Under the pieces are notes generated by a model. It did no database searches, had not been told where the DNA came from, and saw only the letters and a list, made by a program, of their open reading frames with translations. DNA of 64,000 bases from Byssothecium circinans. Its lineage: Eukaryota; Ascomycota; Dothideomycetes; Pleosporales; Massarinaceae. The translations under genes and the position numbers were made by a program. The stretch is taken from contig ML977028.1 in the NCBI GenBank assembly GCA_010015675.1, forward strand, positions 24,304 to 88,303, in the 5' to 3' direction. The number at the start of each line of letters is the position of its first letter. Position 1 is the stretch's first letter. Positions 1 to 11,096 of this stretch are shown here, in pieces.

Positions 1-2437
1 CGGCACGACCCCGTCGCCGCCTCCCACACCCGCACCGTGGAGTCGTGCGAGGCCGACGCGACCAGCTGGCCGTCCCGCGAGAAGGCGACGGCGCTGACCC
101 AGTCGGTATGGCCCTCGAGCACGCTGCGGCAAGCATCCCAATCGTCTTCCCTCTTTGACAATGCCCTGATTGATCCTGACATTTCGTCTACAAAAGCTCG
201 CCGTACTATACTCGCCTCTAGGGCAAATATAAGAGCTGAGGAATAGAGTTGTAAAGGAGCATCTTCAAGTATATGTCGGAATCGAAGCGTAAATCGTTGA
301 GCGTCTTGGAGAAATGCAAAGAGAGCATTGTTTAGTGACTGTATTGCATGTTAGTAATATAGCGTAGGAGAGCAATACAATCCCTACATCAACTAGTGTA
401 CAAAGCGTTTCCAGTAGGTAAATACATTTCGTCGTATCTCCAATTAAACTCATCGCTTCAAGCCAATGGAGGAAGTGTTTTTGGAGGAACGTATCTGTAG
501 TGCCCTTGTCGCTAATAGGGCGCTGGCTCTGCTTGAGATGATTCACCCAGTAACGGCATGCATACTGCAACTCTGATGATAGGTGACGAGTAATCTTTCC
601 TTCCGCGATCTCGCTTCTTAGAGTCCCAGGCTGTAAGCCGCACATGTTCTGGCGCAAGCCGTCTGGGCTGGACATGAGTTCAAGGCAATAGGATGCTAGC
701 CTCTCATTTCTTACTCTTTCATCCACCCAGAACGGGCTCTCCTCATTCGACGTGTCGACGAGAAATTCGCGGAACGACAGGTGCAGGAGGCGTACCGGAG
801 CATCGTTGCGGTTAGGTATACTTAGGACAGAGTGTAGGGAGCGCAGTTGACCAGTAACATCGTTGCTAGCCTTTCCTAGGAGGCACGCGAGTGAATTAAT
901 GGAGAGAGGACTCTCCAAAACTACGATGCTCCCAACTATCTCTTGAAATTCTCTAGAGAGGTTCCTCTTCTCTTTCTTAGATTGAGTTGTAAAGAGTGGA
1001 TTTAGAATAGGGAGGTACGTCATGCTAAGTTTACTCACGTCTTTAGTTTCGTACTAAAGGATGTCCTCTAGGCGTCTCTGGGGATTTCTACAAGCCTCTC
1101 CTATGAAGCGACAGACCATAGTGGCGAAGATAAACAGAGGAACTAACATGTTTACTAGCGTCTGGATGCTCTTCTCTTTAGGCCACTCTAGAGGAAGAGA
1201 CCACTCTTCTCTTATTGTAGTAAGCTCATGCTCGAGATAGACACGTATATCGCGTGCTATCATTTCCTTTGCTACCTCGTGCAGGATCAGATCTTCGTAT
1301 ATACCGTCAGGTACTTTCTCGAATCTAAGGCGGATGTGATACTCTGGCCGGCTTGTTACAAAGATGCGCAGTGACACTGGTTTCTAATCCCTAGTTTTTG
1401 AAAGCAACTAGAGGATCATTTGAACGTCCTCATCTCGCTCGCATTCGTCCAACGCGTCTATTACAATGATGAGTACTAGAGCTGGAAGATTAGACAATTT
1501 TGAAAGCGGCTAGATGATCAACTTGTCAAACTGATCTTTCAGGGCCTTCTCAGCGATCTTTGGATCGGCATCGATCGCCTTCTTGATTTCGGGCTCGAGC
1601 TCCAATAAGCGATGAGCTAGCTGTGTTGCAATGGTAGTAAAGAATTACTTAGCTTCGCCGCGCTCCCTCTCACCTTTCTTAAAGAAGAAGCTGGCTCCAA
1701 GTAGTTCCTTGTCGGCAAAGGCCCGGGCAACAGTACGAGCAATCGTAGATTTCCTAGTGCCCGCTGCACCGTTTAGCTAGAATATAGGTTTGCCTTTCTG
1801 GTCCTTTGCCCATCCTTATATATGATCCAGCAACTCAGTACGGGTGTTAGAAAGGCACGTGGAGTTGTGTTCTTCTACGTGCGAGTCAAAGGAAGCGCCT
1901 TCGGCGGTAGGTAATAAAAGTGTGTTAGTCTTCTGGTTGATGCGAAGTGTAAGTGCTCTTTATATCTTTTATTAGCTTTTGCTTGCCCTGCACCGTACAC
2001 ACTACTTACGTCTGATCAACCTGAAGCGCAAGGCTAAAAGTGTGCTCATACTGCTCAAGGCTAGCCACTATCTTCTCCACCTCTTTGCTTGTTAAGGGCC
2101 ATCTTAAGGCTCGTATACCAAATCGCTGCATTGCTTTACGGCCTCGGCTGGGCTTGAGGTGATCCTTGAGTCTAGCCTCGAGCCCTTCCAACTCCTGAGA
2201 ACATTTCTGGAGCGATTCTAGTAACGTATGTGTAGTTAAGAGTTGCGATTTGTCCTGCTTAAGAAGCCACTGAAGCCTTTGTAGGACTTTCTTAATATCG
2301 TTCACCTTTCGTTGGAGGCGTTCGATGTCCCCCTTTGCGTGCTTGACAGCGATTGAGTACTAGAAGCAGAGCGACACGACCTTGGTGGAGATGTCGACGA
2401 CAGCTATCACGCTTGCCACTTCTAAAAGGCCAGCCAT
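1..2437 (-). pseudogene. NACHT-WD40 NLR-like (STAND NTPase) gene, RIP-mutated, runs off the left edge
   Basis: Remnant of a fungal HET-E/NWD-type NOD-like receptor, a family linked to non-self recognition and programmed cell death. The start ATG is at 2437; the first residues (MAGLLEVASVIAVVDISTKV) match the fungal STAND N-terminal domain. Apparent exons are 2437-2010, 1957-388 and 338 to below 1, with introns 1958-2009 and 339-387 bearing good GT, CTAAC and AG signals. The Walker A region (about 1746-1776) reads [11 protein letters not shown], with the second invariant Gly changed to Arg. Walker B (VIDALDECE) lies at about 1441-1475, the FVTSRPE sensor motif near 1345-1375, and the family LLHLSFREFLVD motif near 770-810. 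One WD40 repeat ([10 protein letters not shown]...VRVWE) occupies 1-120. In-frame stops include 2360-2362, 1816-1818, 1777-1779 and one just before 1038. Most are explained by CAG, CAA or TGG turning into a stop, i.e. C-to-T at CpA on one strand or the other. Confidence 0.9.
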
Positions 2438-2910
2438 AGTACGGTGCGCGATCAGGGCCGCAGCGGACGTGATGGGTTGGTAGAGCTCTTAGGTAAGTTC
2501 GCAAGGCGGCGACCGTTCCATGGGTGTTAGAGATGTCGTTCATCTTAAGTATAGCGGGGCTTTGAAGGCTGCTGCAGCTAAACTGCAGCTAAATTCCAGC
2601 GTTAACGCGGACTGGCTGGGAACATAACCATGTGTTCTATAAGTAAGCAGAACTAAATACAGTATGTTAAAGGGACGTGCGCATGTTTTTAGCGAAGAAG
2701 TCTCATAATTTTAGGCTTTAATTAGCCATCATCTCCCCTAGCATATTAGCATAGGTACAAAACAAAGCTTTGTCATGTTGTGTTACAGACACGGTAGATC
2801 CACGCTTTGCCCAATCGCCAACAGTGTGCCCTATTCTATTTTTGGCGTATTGCCTTAGGCTGCGGAGTGTCTCTCACTCCTCTACGTTATCACCACTACA
2901 GGAAGTAGCC
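2438..2910. other. AT-rich spacer between NLR pseudogene and pogo relic
   Basis: No supported gene. Part of it is probably the decayed 5' end of the pogo-like element, but I could not define a terminal inverted repeat here. Confidence 0.4.
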
Positions 2911-4880
2911 ATGGATTGAGCTAGCTAGACGCTGGCATAAGAACTCCCACTAAACGTGCGCAGAACTTATGCCGCCCTAGCAGAACGAGGCGAGGTGTCG
3001 CGTACTACTATATGGTATCATGACCACGGACGACCCTTAAGAGAGACAAAGGCCGCACGCCAGCAATACCTCACTCCTACAGAAGAGGAGGCCCTCGTTG
3101 TATTTCTCCTACGAAGGGCTGCCCTTAGATCTCCCGTGCGCATCAAGTACATACCCTCGTTAGCCTTTAGTCTCGCCCGCCGGCGAAACCTGACGAAAGC
3201 AATCAAGCCGCTGAACAAGAACTAGCCTTAGGCGTTTACGCGTCACCATCTAGAGCTTAAAGTGAGGAGCAATAGAGCGATGGACTAGAATCGCCATGAT
3301 AACAACATATACACTAAGGTTACAGAGTGGTTTAAGGTGATTAAGACGGAACTTTATAGGCCTAACGTTGTGCCAGAGAATGTCTATAACATGGACGAGA
3401 TAGGAGTTATGCTCTCTATGCTAGCCTCTATTAAGGTCCTTCTAGGTTCACTTGACCAGCGAGACTACAGAGGCGCTGGTGTAAAGCGGACGATGGTGAC
3501 TACTATTAAGTGCATATCCGCAAGCGGTAAGTATCTAGATCCCATAATAATCTGGCCGGCTTCAACATACCAAAGCAACTAGACGACGTATCCAACTCCT
3601 AGATGGGTCTACGCTTGCTCTGATTCTGGCTATACCAACTCCTATATCAGCTTGCAGTGGATAAAACAAGTATTCGACCCCCAGACAAAAGCACGAGCTA
3701 ATCAAAAACCCCAGATACTAATATGTGACGGCTTCAGGACGCACGAGACCCTTAAGATCCTGGAATTTTGCTTCAAAAATAATATTACTTTATTCCGGCT
3801 TCCCTCTCACACTTCTCACAAGCTTTAGCCTTGCAACGTCGCTGTTTTTGGTCCTTTGAAGTCAGCTTACCGCGACCAAGTTGAGCGACTGTATCGTGGT
3901 GGTGCAACCACAGTCAATAAAGAACACTTTACCACTCTGTCACGGTTTATGGCTCTTACCCTATGAGATGGTTACTCCTACCCTTGCTTGAGTACTACTT
4001 ACCTTTCTGAGAGTACTACACCTGTCTAGGACTAGCGTTATTTGTGCCTGCGCACCTATACCTTCTATAGCTCCTAGATAGTACAACCTCAGTTTAATCC
4101 TATAATCTTTTCCACTGCGTACTACCCACTCTGCTCACTGCGACACACTCTATATAGCCCTGCGAGGGAGAAGGCGATGATGAAGAAGAACATTCTCGCC
4201 GCATGGGCTAAGACCGGCCTGTTCCCGTTCAACCTAGATTAAGTTCTGAAAGACATCACGGACCCAGCCACTGCCTTAACATTAACGTTACCCGTTCGCG
4301 AAGCACGCGAAAACACCGTATCCTCGCAAGACAAAGCACCCAAAACACCACTAACGCCCGTGTCATCAGAGGCTCTTACGTCGCTACTTACTCTAATTCA
4401 GGCTCCTCGGGATGAGCAGGCTCGACGTCGTCATCCGAGGCTCGTACAAAAGCTCGCCAAAGCCGCTGAATGATCTTTTGCTCAGCATGCACTTGACGCG
4501 GATCAGATCTAATTTCTGTCAACCATGAACAACGAAGCTAAGGCTCGCCACAAGACTAAGTCAGAGATCCTCAGGAAGGCAAGAGTGATGACTTATCACG
4601 ACATCAAAGTAGCACGAGCGAAGCGTGCTGAGCAAGACACTACTAAAGAAGCGAAAGGCAAGAGAAAGCGTGGTTGGAAAGTGAAGAGTAGGGCGCTAGA
4701 GGAAGAGGCAGCCCTAGCAGAGAAACGAAAACGTAAGAAGCGCAAAAGCACTACGGTAGAGGTAGAGGAAGCCCTAGAAGCGCAGACAAGCAGAACATAA
4801 GTTACAGAAGAGGAGCGTGCACCATAACCTTATAGAGCCTAAGTCGCGTAGATGTATTAAGATGGGCTTGTTACAGTAAT
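2911..4880 (+). pseudogene. Pogo/Fot-type DDE transposase remnant (Tc1-mariner superfamily)
   Basis: One reading frame can be followed through many stops. It begins at the ATG at 2911, followed by stops at 2917, 2926 and 2938. The helix-turn-helix part (AALAERGEVSRTTIWYHDHG, about 2968-3027) is followed by a DDE_1-type catalytic domain. The first Asp is in NVYNMDEIGVMLSML (about 3380-3424) and the second in LICDGF.THE (about 3718-3752). The third-Asp motif QPCD now reads stop-PCN (about 3828-3840), so both the frame and the last catalytic Asp are lost. A basic Lys/Arg-rich C-terminal tail (about 4525-4800) fits pogo transposases. Stops come mostly from CAG, CAA or TGG, consistent with RIP. 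Element ends and inverted repeats could not be identified. Confidence 0.85.
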
Positions 4881-5828
4881 TAGAAGCAATAGGCTGGCGC
4901 TTTGCGAAGTATGTTCTGGCTATTCATGCCTACCATCGTGTTGTGCTCGCCAACGTTATGTCTACCCTTGTTATGCCTTTCATTCGTGCCCGCTGTCCCA
5001 TCACGATGTCCGGTCACTGTAACGCCGGTCAGTTAGAGGTCGGCGTCGCTGGGTACGTTCGTGAGAGGCTTCGCGTCGGTATAGCTGTCATCTTTATGCT
5101 GCGTGGCTCGCAGTAGAATCGTAGCTTTCCTGTAAAGTTCGTCAACACAGATAGAATGGATGCGGTGTCTTCTGCATTTGTTTGCCCATCTAAGGTGGTA
5201 GTTGCTTACTATTATGCCCTCGGTCGATGTGCGTACGGTCATGATGACCCAGTTGTGGGTCACTTCTAATGTCTAACGATGTCAGCGTCAGCGCCGGCTC
5301 TTAAGGGTATCGCGTATAATAGAATACGGTGTTTTACCGGGAAGTTCTGAGCTGTGTCAGCGCGGAGTGGTGGTCGCTCTGATTAGAGGACTATATCTGG
5401 AGGTACCAACCAGCTCGTGATAGCGTATGAATTAATCGCCGCCCGCATCCCCACAACTTCCTATGTTGCTTAAGTAACGCTGTTGGTTACTTCAGCCGTA
5501 TTAAGACCAGCAAACAGGTTGTACTGATGTAAAAACATAATGGTGGCCTTGCAGTGCACTAAGGTAGCTTTTGCCACAAAGAACGATCGTTCGTAGATTA
5601 GGTAAGATAGCACCTAAACAGGCGTAATTTTTGTATCTGCACATCGAAGTGGCTTTAGAAATAGCCTTAGCATATATACTATGGAACATAATGTATTAAT
5701 CAAGGCGCGCATAGATGTTCTATCGTTGTAAAGCTAAAGTACCTATGGTTTGTTCCGTTACAGGGGTTGTTCCGCTACGAGTGGATGTACGTTACTCTAA
5801 CAGTACTGTACTGTACAAGAGTAGACTA
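4881..5828. other. AT-rich spacer, no recognisable gene
   Basis: Only short random open frames are present. The frame on the minus strand at 5033-5263 resembles nothing I recognise. Probably decayed repeat sequence between the two transposons. Confidence 0.4.
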
Positions 5829-5909
5829 CAAGGGGGAAACATGTACGGGCTGCCCCCCCCCCCCCCTGTCGCCGCCACCAAGCTTGGCAAAAAGACACCT
5901 GTTTTTTCA
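5829..5909 (+). repeat. Left terminal inverted repeat of Tc1-type element
   Basis: Begins CAAGGGGGAAACATGTACGG and ends in TGTTTTTTCA. It contains a run of 14 C. It pairs with 7012-7087 in inverted orientation. Confidence 0.93.
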
Positions 5910-5913
5910 CTAT

Positions 5914-6969
5914 CTACCACTTTGTAGGCCCGCCCTCAGCATCAATTACAGCCTGGCAGCGCTCCCTCATATTCTGTACATACTTTGAGAAGTCAGGTAG
6001 CTCAAGCTTAGCCCACTCCTCCTCTGCGTATTGCCGTACGTCCTGTGCTGTCTTTGGGAGCCGCCTACTAATACGGTGTTTAAGCAGCCGCCAAACGTTC
6101 TCAATAGGGTTTAAATCAGGTGAGTTGGCAGGCCAAACCATCCGTAGGATCCCATACTGCTCGTGTAGAGCCTGAGTAGCCTTAGCTGTATGAACTGAAG
6201 CCCCATCCTCCATTAGAATAGGCAGCTGAACAGCCTGCTTGAAGCTGTGGATAACAGGTACAATATGTTGCCGATAGACGTCTCCATTAACCTTGCCCTA
6301 GTCCTTATCAAAGACTACTATAGGGCCCTTCTGCTGGCTTGTAATACAAGCCCATATCATACAAGATGAGTAGCCGCGAAACTTTGGTACGCAGCACGCT
6401 ATCTCATACTTCTCCTCCGCACGCCGGGTGACGTATACCTGCCCGTGGCTACAGGCAATTAAGCACTTATCTGTCCATATAACCCGTGACCACTGCCAGT
6501 TATTCCAGTTAACGTGAGCTTGAGCCCAGGTAAGGCGGTCGCGGCGGTGTTGCTCTGTAAGAAGTGGCTTCTCAGTTGCTATACGACGGAAATATGCCTC
6601 CTTCTCAAACGCCTTAGTAAGCGTACGCTTACAGGCCTGTATCCCTTCTAGCTCAGCGATCCTGAGGAAGTTGAGCCGTCTGTGATAGCCATCAATTGTT
6701 GCTCGTTGGACAAGGCGCTTGCGTATTGGTGTATCAAGTAGCGGCGGCCTACCTTAAGGCTTTTTTAGCGTCTCTGGTAGGCTAATTGTACGGCGTACAG
6801 TAGAGCGTGGGATCGTGAGGGCGCTGCTGATTTGGGTATACGACCAGCCAGCGTAGTTGCGCAGGGTAAGGATCTCGATTCGTTGGCGGTAGCTGAGCCT
6901 GCTAGAGCCCTGAGAGCTCTCAGAGCGCTGCTGGCTATCGCGGGCTCGGATTCGGTGTAAAGAGGGCAT
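5914..6969 (-). pseudogene. Tc1-type DD34E transposase with two premature stops
   Basis: Translation from the ATG at 6969 gives a helix-turn-helix region (LSYRQRIEILTLRNYAGWSY) and then a DDE_3-type catalytic core. The first Asp is in VIWTDKCLI, where the family usually has WTDE or WSDE, so the following Glu seems changed to Lys. The second Asp is in LMEDGASVHTA and the Glu is in LNPIENVWRLLK. There are 34 residues between second Asp and Glu (DD34E), the Tc1 signature. Two stops interrupt the frame: TAA just after KKP near 6754, and TAG near 6297. Each is one C-to-T or G-to-A change from CAA and from TGG or CAG. About 350 codons in total, the normal size for the family. It is probably inactive unless supplied in trans. 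Confidence 0.9.
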
Positions 6970-7011
6970 TTTTGATTGAGAGGTGATTGAGAGGAGCTAC
7001 CTCACGAGCGC

Positions 7012-7087
7012 TGAAAAAACAGGTGTCTTTTTGCCAAGCTTGGTGGCGGCGACAGGGGGGGGGCAGCCCGTACATGTTTCCCCCTTG
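7012..7087 (-). repeat. Right terminal inverted repeat of Tc1-type element
   Basis: Reverse complement of 5829-5909 apart from a homopolymer 5 bp shorter (9 G). Confidence 0.93.
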
Positions 7088-8062
7088 TACCACACGCTAC
7101 CACGGTAGTCAGATCAACGTTTCAGCACACGATATAATTGGCCAATTCGACATCGCATAATTATTCGCATCCCATCCCATCCCATCCCATCCATGCGAAC
7201 CTAACCTTCCCAGTCACATACCAGGGTTCCCCGCCAAAAGCCATGGCACTCTCCACTCTCTCCACTCTCCACTCACCCTCCCCATTATTATTATTCCACT
7301 CTCGACCCTCCACACTCACCTCTCGGCGCACCCTCCAAGCAACAACAAGCTCGCAAGCCCGCAAGCAGGCAAGGCAAGGCAAAGCAAAGCAAGCCAAGTC
7401 AAAAAAACAAGCCCCGAAACTCGCCCGAACGACGACGACGGTCCGTCCCACACACACACACGCAAGCTCGCTTGCGCGCGTGCCGAACCCGAGCGAACGG
7501 GCCCCGAGTCAGGGCCGTGCGTTTTGCGCGCTGCGTCACATCTCTCCCTACCGTACTTCTTCTTCTTTCCTTGATTTTTTTCTTCCGTTTCCCACGGTCG
7601 GGGTAGTGACATGTGCATTTTCCTGCGTCCAACACTATATATGTCCATGGACACCGGTGGCCGGTGACTGGTGACGGGTGACAGGTGCTGCAAGATCCAA
7701 GACCCAAGACCCAAGGACAAGCAAGCAGCCAAGGTTGGAGGGGAAATGCAGGGACCGGACTGGACTGGACTAGAGGAGGGGGAAGTGGACGTCGGGGCTT
7801 GGCGGTCGGGTGTCGAGGAAAGTATGTATGTACTGTAGGGAGTACTGCGGTGGTACTCGCACCACGCCCCATCTAGTCCGCGGGGTAAGTTATGTGTAGG
7901 GAGGAGGCGGCTTGGTAGAGGGATAGTTTATGTGGGTATCCATACTGTACTGTACGTGGGTTTGTGGCGGTGTCGTGGCGGTGGTCTTGGGTTCTTGGCT
8001 GTGTTATTGCTTTGGAAAGGTTATGGGTGAGGCGGAAAACACGGATGCGATGCGATGCGCAG
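7088..8062. other. Non-coding, low-complexity stretch right of the transposon
   Basis: Contains a short CATCC tandem run (about 7169-7193), CTCCA-type simple sequence and purine-rich tracts. Overlapping open frames on both strands here have low-complexity composition, and I see no credible gene. Confidence 0.5.
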
Positions 8063-8232
8063 GTGGTGTGGTGTGGTGTGGTGTGGTATGGTGTGGTGTG
8101 GTGTGGTATGGTGTGGTGTGGTGTGGTATGGTGTGGTGTGGTGTGGTATGGTGTGGTGTGGTGTGGTATGGTGTGGTGTGGTGTGGTATGGTGTGGTGTG
8201 GTGTGGTATGGTGTGGTGTGGTGTGGTGTGGG
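8063..8232 (+). repeat. 20-bp G/T minisatellite (about 7 to 8 copies)
   Basis: The unit GTGTGGTATGGTGTGGTGTG is repeated head to tail at 8081, 8101, 8121, 8141, 8161, 8181 and 8201 with no visible change. Partial units of the GTGTG type flank it on each side. The plus strand has no C over the whole array, so the two strands are strongly asymmetric. Open frames across it are an artefact of the repeat. Confidence 0.97.
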
Positions 8233-8923
8233 GTTTTGAGCGTGCTGCGGTAGTGTCGCGGTGTTGAGACTGAGGTGGAGAGTTTAGGTTTGAGATTGAG
8301 ATTTTGATTGCGATTCAATTTGGCCAAGGGAATGATTGCTTTGCCTTGGCTGCGTTGCGCTGCGCACCTTCGTGGTATCGTTAAAAAACAAAGAAAGAGA
8401 GAAAGGAAGGAAGACATTTATATATACTTTATGAAAAGCAAAGAGCAAAAGGCAACAAGCAAAAGACAAGAGATTTGGATAGAAGCGCAAAATTACTCCA
8501 AATTTCCATAAACAATCCATCTACAACACCTAAATACAACCAGCACTGATAAAGAAAAGAGCGTCGTTTGCGTTCAACGCTTCCCTTGTGTGCCAAACCA
8601 AACTGGCTTCTGATCCAGCCAAAGCCAGCAAGGAAAGGCGTAGAAGGGGAGCGTGATCGTGATGTTTTCGGTACAGAAAGACAGGAGACAAAAAGCAGGG
8701 AAAGCGGTGGTGGGGGGAAATATACAAAAGTTGGGGAGGAGGAGGTAACGCGATAACAAGCCAAGCGGAAAAGACAGTACCGACATACCCATACGTAAAT
8801 GCATGCATCCGTGTTCACCGTTCCATACTCAACGTATATCCATCCATCCATCCATTCATCGTGAACCCATCAATCATCAACCATCAACCAGCAAAGCGTG
8901 GGGAGAAAGAGCAAGACAGTACC
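8233..8923. other. Downstream region of the SulP gene, no gene seen
   Basis: Contains a GATTGA-like simple stretch and a short CATC run near 8838-8855. Probably includes the 3' UTR of the minus-strand SulP gene. Confidence 0.45.
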
Positions 8924-11096
8924 TTAGACCTTTTCAACCCCACCGACATAAAACTCCGCGCTGTCCTGATCAGTCCCTTTCCTAAACCGATCCCCAACCG
9001 CACTATCCACAGACTCATAAACCGGCATCCCCTTCACCATAGCCCTCTCGCCCAAATCGCAATTCTCCGCCGCGAAAATATCCCATCCAAATCTCACAAA
9101 GCGCTCCCGGACTGCCTCATGCACATTCGCGAAGCGAATCTCCGCGGTCTCGCCGCCATACTTCTCAAGATCGGCCTTGAGGTCCTGCAGCGCGATGATA
9201 CCCGTGGTATCGATGGTGGAAACCATACCCAGATCCACGACCACGACGCGGATCTGCTCAGGCTCATCGACGATGTTGGCGCGGGCGCGGAGTTGCCTAG
9301 CCTTGCGCGCGCCGGCGGTGGACCAATTGCGGTTCTTGACCTGAGCTTCGACGGAGAGGGTGGAGCCCGAGTTGTAGGTTTGTATGGCATCGAAGCATTG
9401 TTCCTTGATGGAGAAGGCGTTGAAGAAGATGAGGCTGACGTGCGGCTTGAAGACCTGGGTATCCGCGGGCACGGAGGTGAAGTCGAAGGCGAAGCGGCCG
9501 CCGCGCTTGGAGGCGAGCTGGTTGGTGCGACGCACGCGCGAGAAGCAGTTGGTGAGGATGAAGCAGGCGACTTGCCAGCCGACGGCGGCGGCGATGGCGG
9601 TTTCCGTGTTGATGAAGAGGGTGATCCAGAAGGCGAGCATAGCGCCGGTGAAGTCGACGAAGGAGGTGCGCCAGTAGTGGTAGAAGACCTTGGGGCTGGA
9701 GAGGATGCCCCAGACGGCGAGGACGATGATGGCGGCGAGCGTGGCCTTGGGGATCCAGAAGAGCGCTGGGCTGAGCTTGAAGATGGCGAGGAGGACGAAG
9801 CCGCCCGTTACAATGCCGTAGGCGGGGGACTTGACACCTGTCGCGCTGTTGACGGCGGTACGGGACATAGCGCCACCGACGGGCATGGCGGAGAAGAAGG
9901 CGTTAAAGAAGTTGGTGGTGCCGAGGTAGACGAGCTCTTGGGCCGGGTCGATCACGTAGTCGTTCTTGCGGCCGAACGCTTTGGCGATGGCGAGATGCTC
10001 GATGGTGGCGGCGAGGAACGGGGCGATGGCTCGGGGGAACACGATCGTGATGAGGCTGGCAGAGGGCATGACGGGAGTGGCGATGCCGTTGGACTGTTAG
10101 GAAGAAATGTTAACTTGATTCGCGTTGTAGAACTCGTAGTCGTGGTCATAAGCAGCAATGTGGTGGAAGCTGATGGGAGGGGAGTGGATGACATACCTGA
10201 ACTTTGCTGAGCTCAAAGATCGGGTCCTTGACACGGTTCTTGTTGAGACCGTACGAAAGGCCCGTGAATAGAACAAGCACGATGGCGCTCCTAGCAAGGC
10301 CAATAGCCCAGATGATCTTGTTCTTCTTGCCCCACTTCGAGCCGATCTTTTCTAAAATTATTAGCAGAGCGATACCTCCAAACCCGACGCCGATAGTCGG
10401 ACCATCAAACTTTGGAATCTGAGTGAACAAGTCCTTGATGATGTTTGCGGTACCGGTGCCGACCTTGACGCCGAAGAGCGAGGGGATTTGACCGAGCATA
10501 ATGACAATACCAACACCTGAAATGAAGCCGTGCAAAGTGGGAATCGAGATGAACTCCAGGAGGAAACCGATTTTGAGTAGGCCGACAGCGAGGCAGTATA
10601 TTCCGACGCTCATGGCTACGGCGGAGGCGATGGCTTGTGGAGAGTGTTCGCCTTCTTTGGAGACCTCGTGGACGATCTCAGCAGTGAGCAGTCCCATGAG
10701 TGACGTTGGGCCGGTGGACATATCTGGAAGCAAATATTAGCGACGATGCAATGGATATGATTATTGGAACTCACCCTTCGAAGTGCCCATGAAGAAGTAC
10801 AAGAAGTTGGGAAGCCATGAGGACATAAGTCCAAACGAGACGGGAATCGTCGCAATCTTTGCGTATGCCAGCGCTTGCGGGATGAGCAAGACACCGACGG
10901 TAATACCAGCGAGAGTATCGTACATGACCCATCTCGGGTTGTACTTGGGAAGCCACTGAATGACGGGGACCTTTTCGATGAGGTAGTTGAGAGTAGCACC
11001 AGGCAGAGCGCGGGCAGCTCTGGCACTATCATTACGGACTCTCCGGAGAGAGTAGTCCGTCTTGAAGGCCTCGCCAGCCTTACTGAAGATGCCCAT
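8924..11096 (-). CDS. SulP-family anion (sulfate) transporter with C-terminal STAS domain
   Basis: Integral membrane transporter of the SLC26/SulP family, probably carrying sulfate or another anion with protons at the plasma membrane. Exons are 11096-10775, 10723-10197 and 10093-8924, with introns 10724-10774 and 10094-10196 (clear GTGAGT/GTATGT and CAG ends). They give 672 residues, normal for the family. The SulP membrane core covers roughly residues 50-470; the stretch DTLAGITVGVLLIPQALAYA in exon 1 is the family signature. A cytoplasmic STAS domain follows at about 495-645, with its nucleotide-binding-like loop in VVVVDLGMVSTIDTTGI. The N-terminus is short, unlike fungal Sul1/Sul2 with longer leaders. 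The family call is firm; the exact substrate is inferred. Confidence 0.93.

Larger units (their letters stand above)
5829..7087. mobile_element. Tc1-mariner DNA transposon with about 76-bp terminal inverted repeats
   Basis: The element is 1259 bp and is flanked by TA on both sides (5827-5828 and 7088-7089), the expected Tc1-mariner target duplication. The left terminal inverted repeat is 5829-5909 and the right is 7012-7087. They are identical by eye except for a homopolymer: 14 C on the left against 9 G on the right. A transposase frame on the minus strand (5914-6969) fills the inside. The matching repeats and only two stops suggest a younger insertion than the neighbouring pogo relic. Confidence 0.93.

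Noticed and set aside
7930..8267. Several open frames with repeated Val-Trp-Cys-Gly or Thr-Pro-His units
   Set aside because: Produced by the 20-bp minisatellite in all frames; no start context, no flanking domain.
8861..10210. 449-codon open frame on the plus strand
   Set aside because: Antisense shadow of the SulP gene exons; Gly/Asp/Glu-rich composition and no motif.
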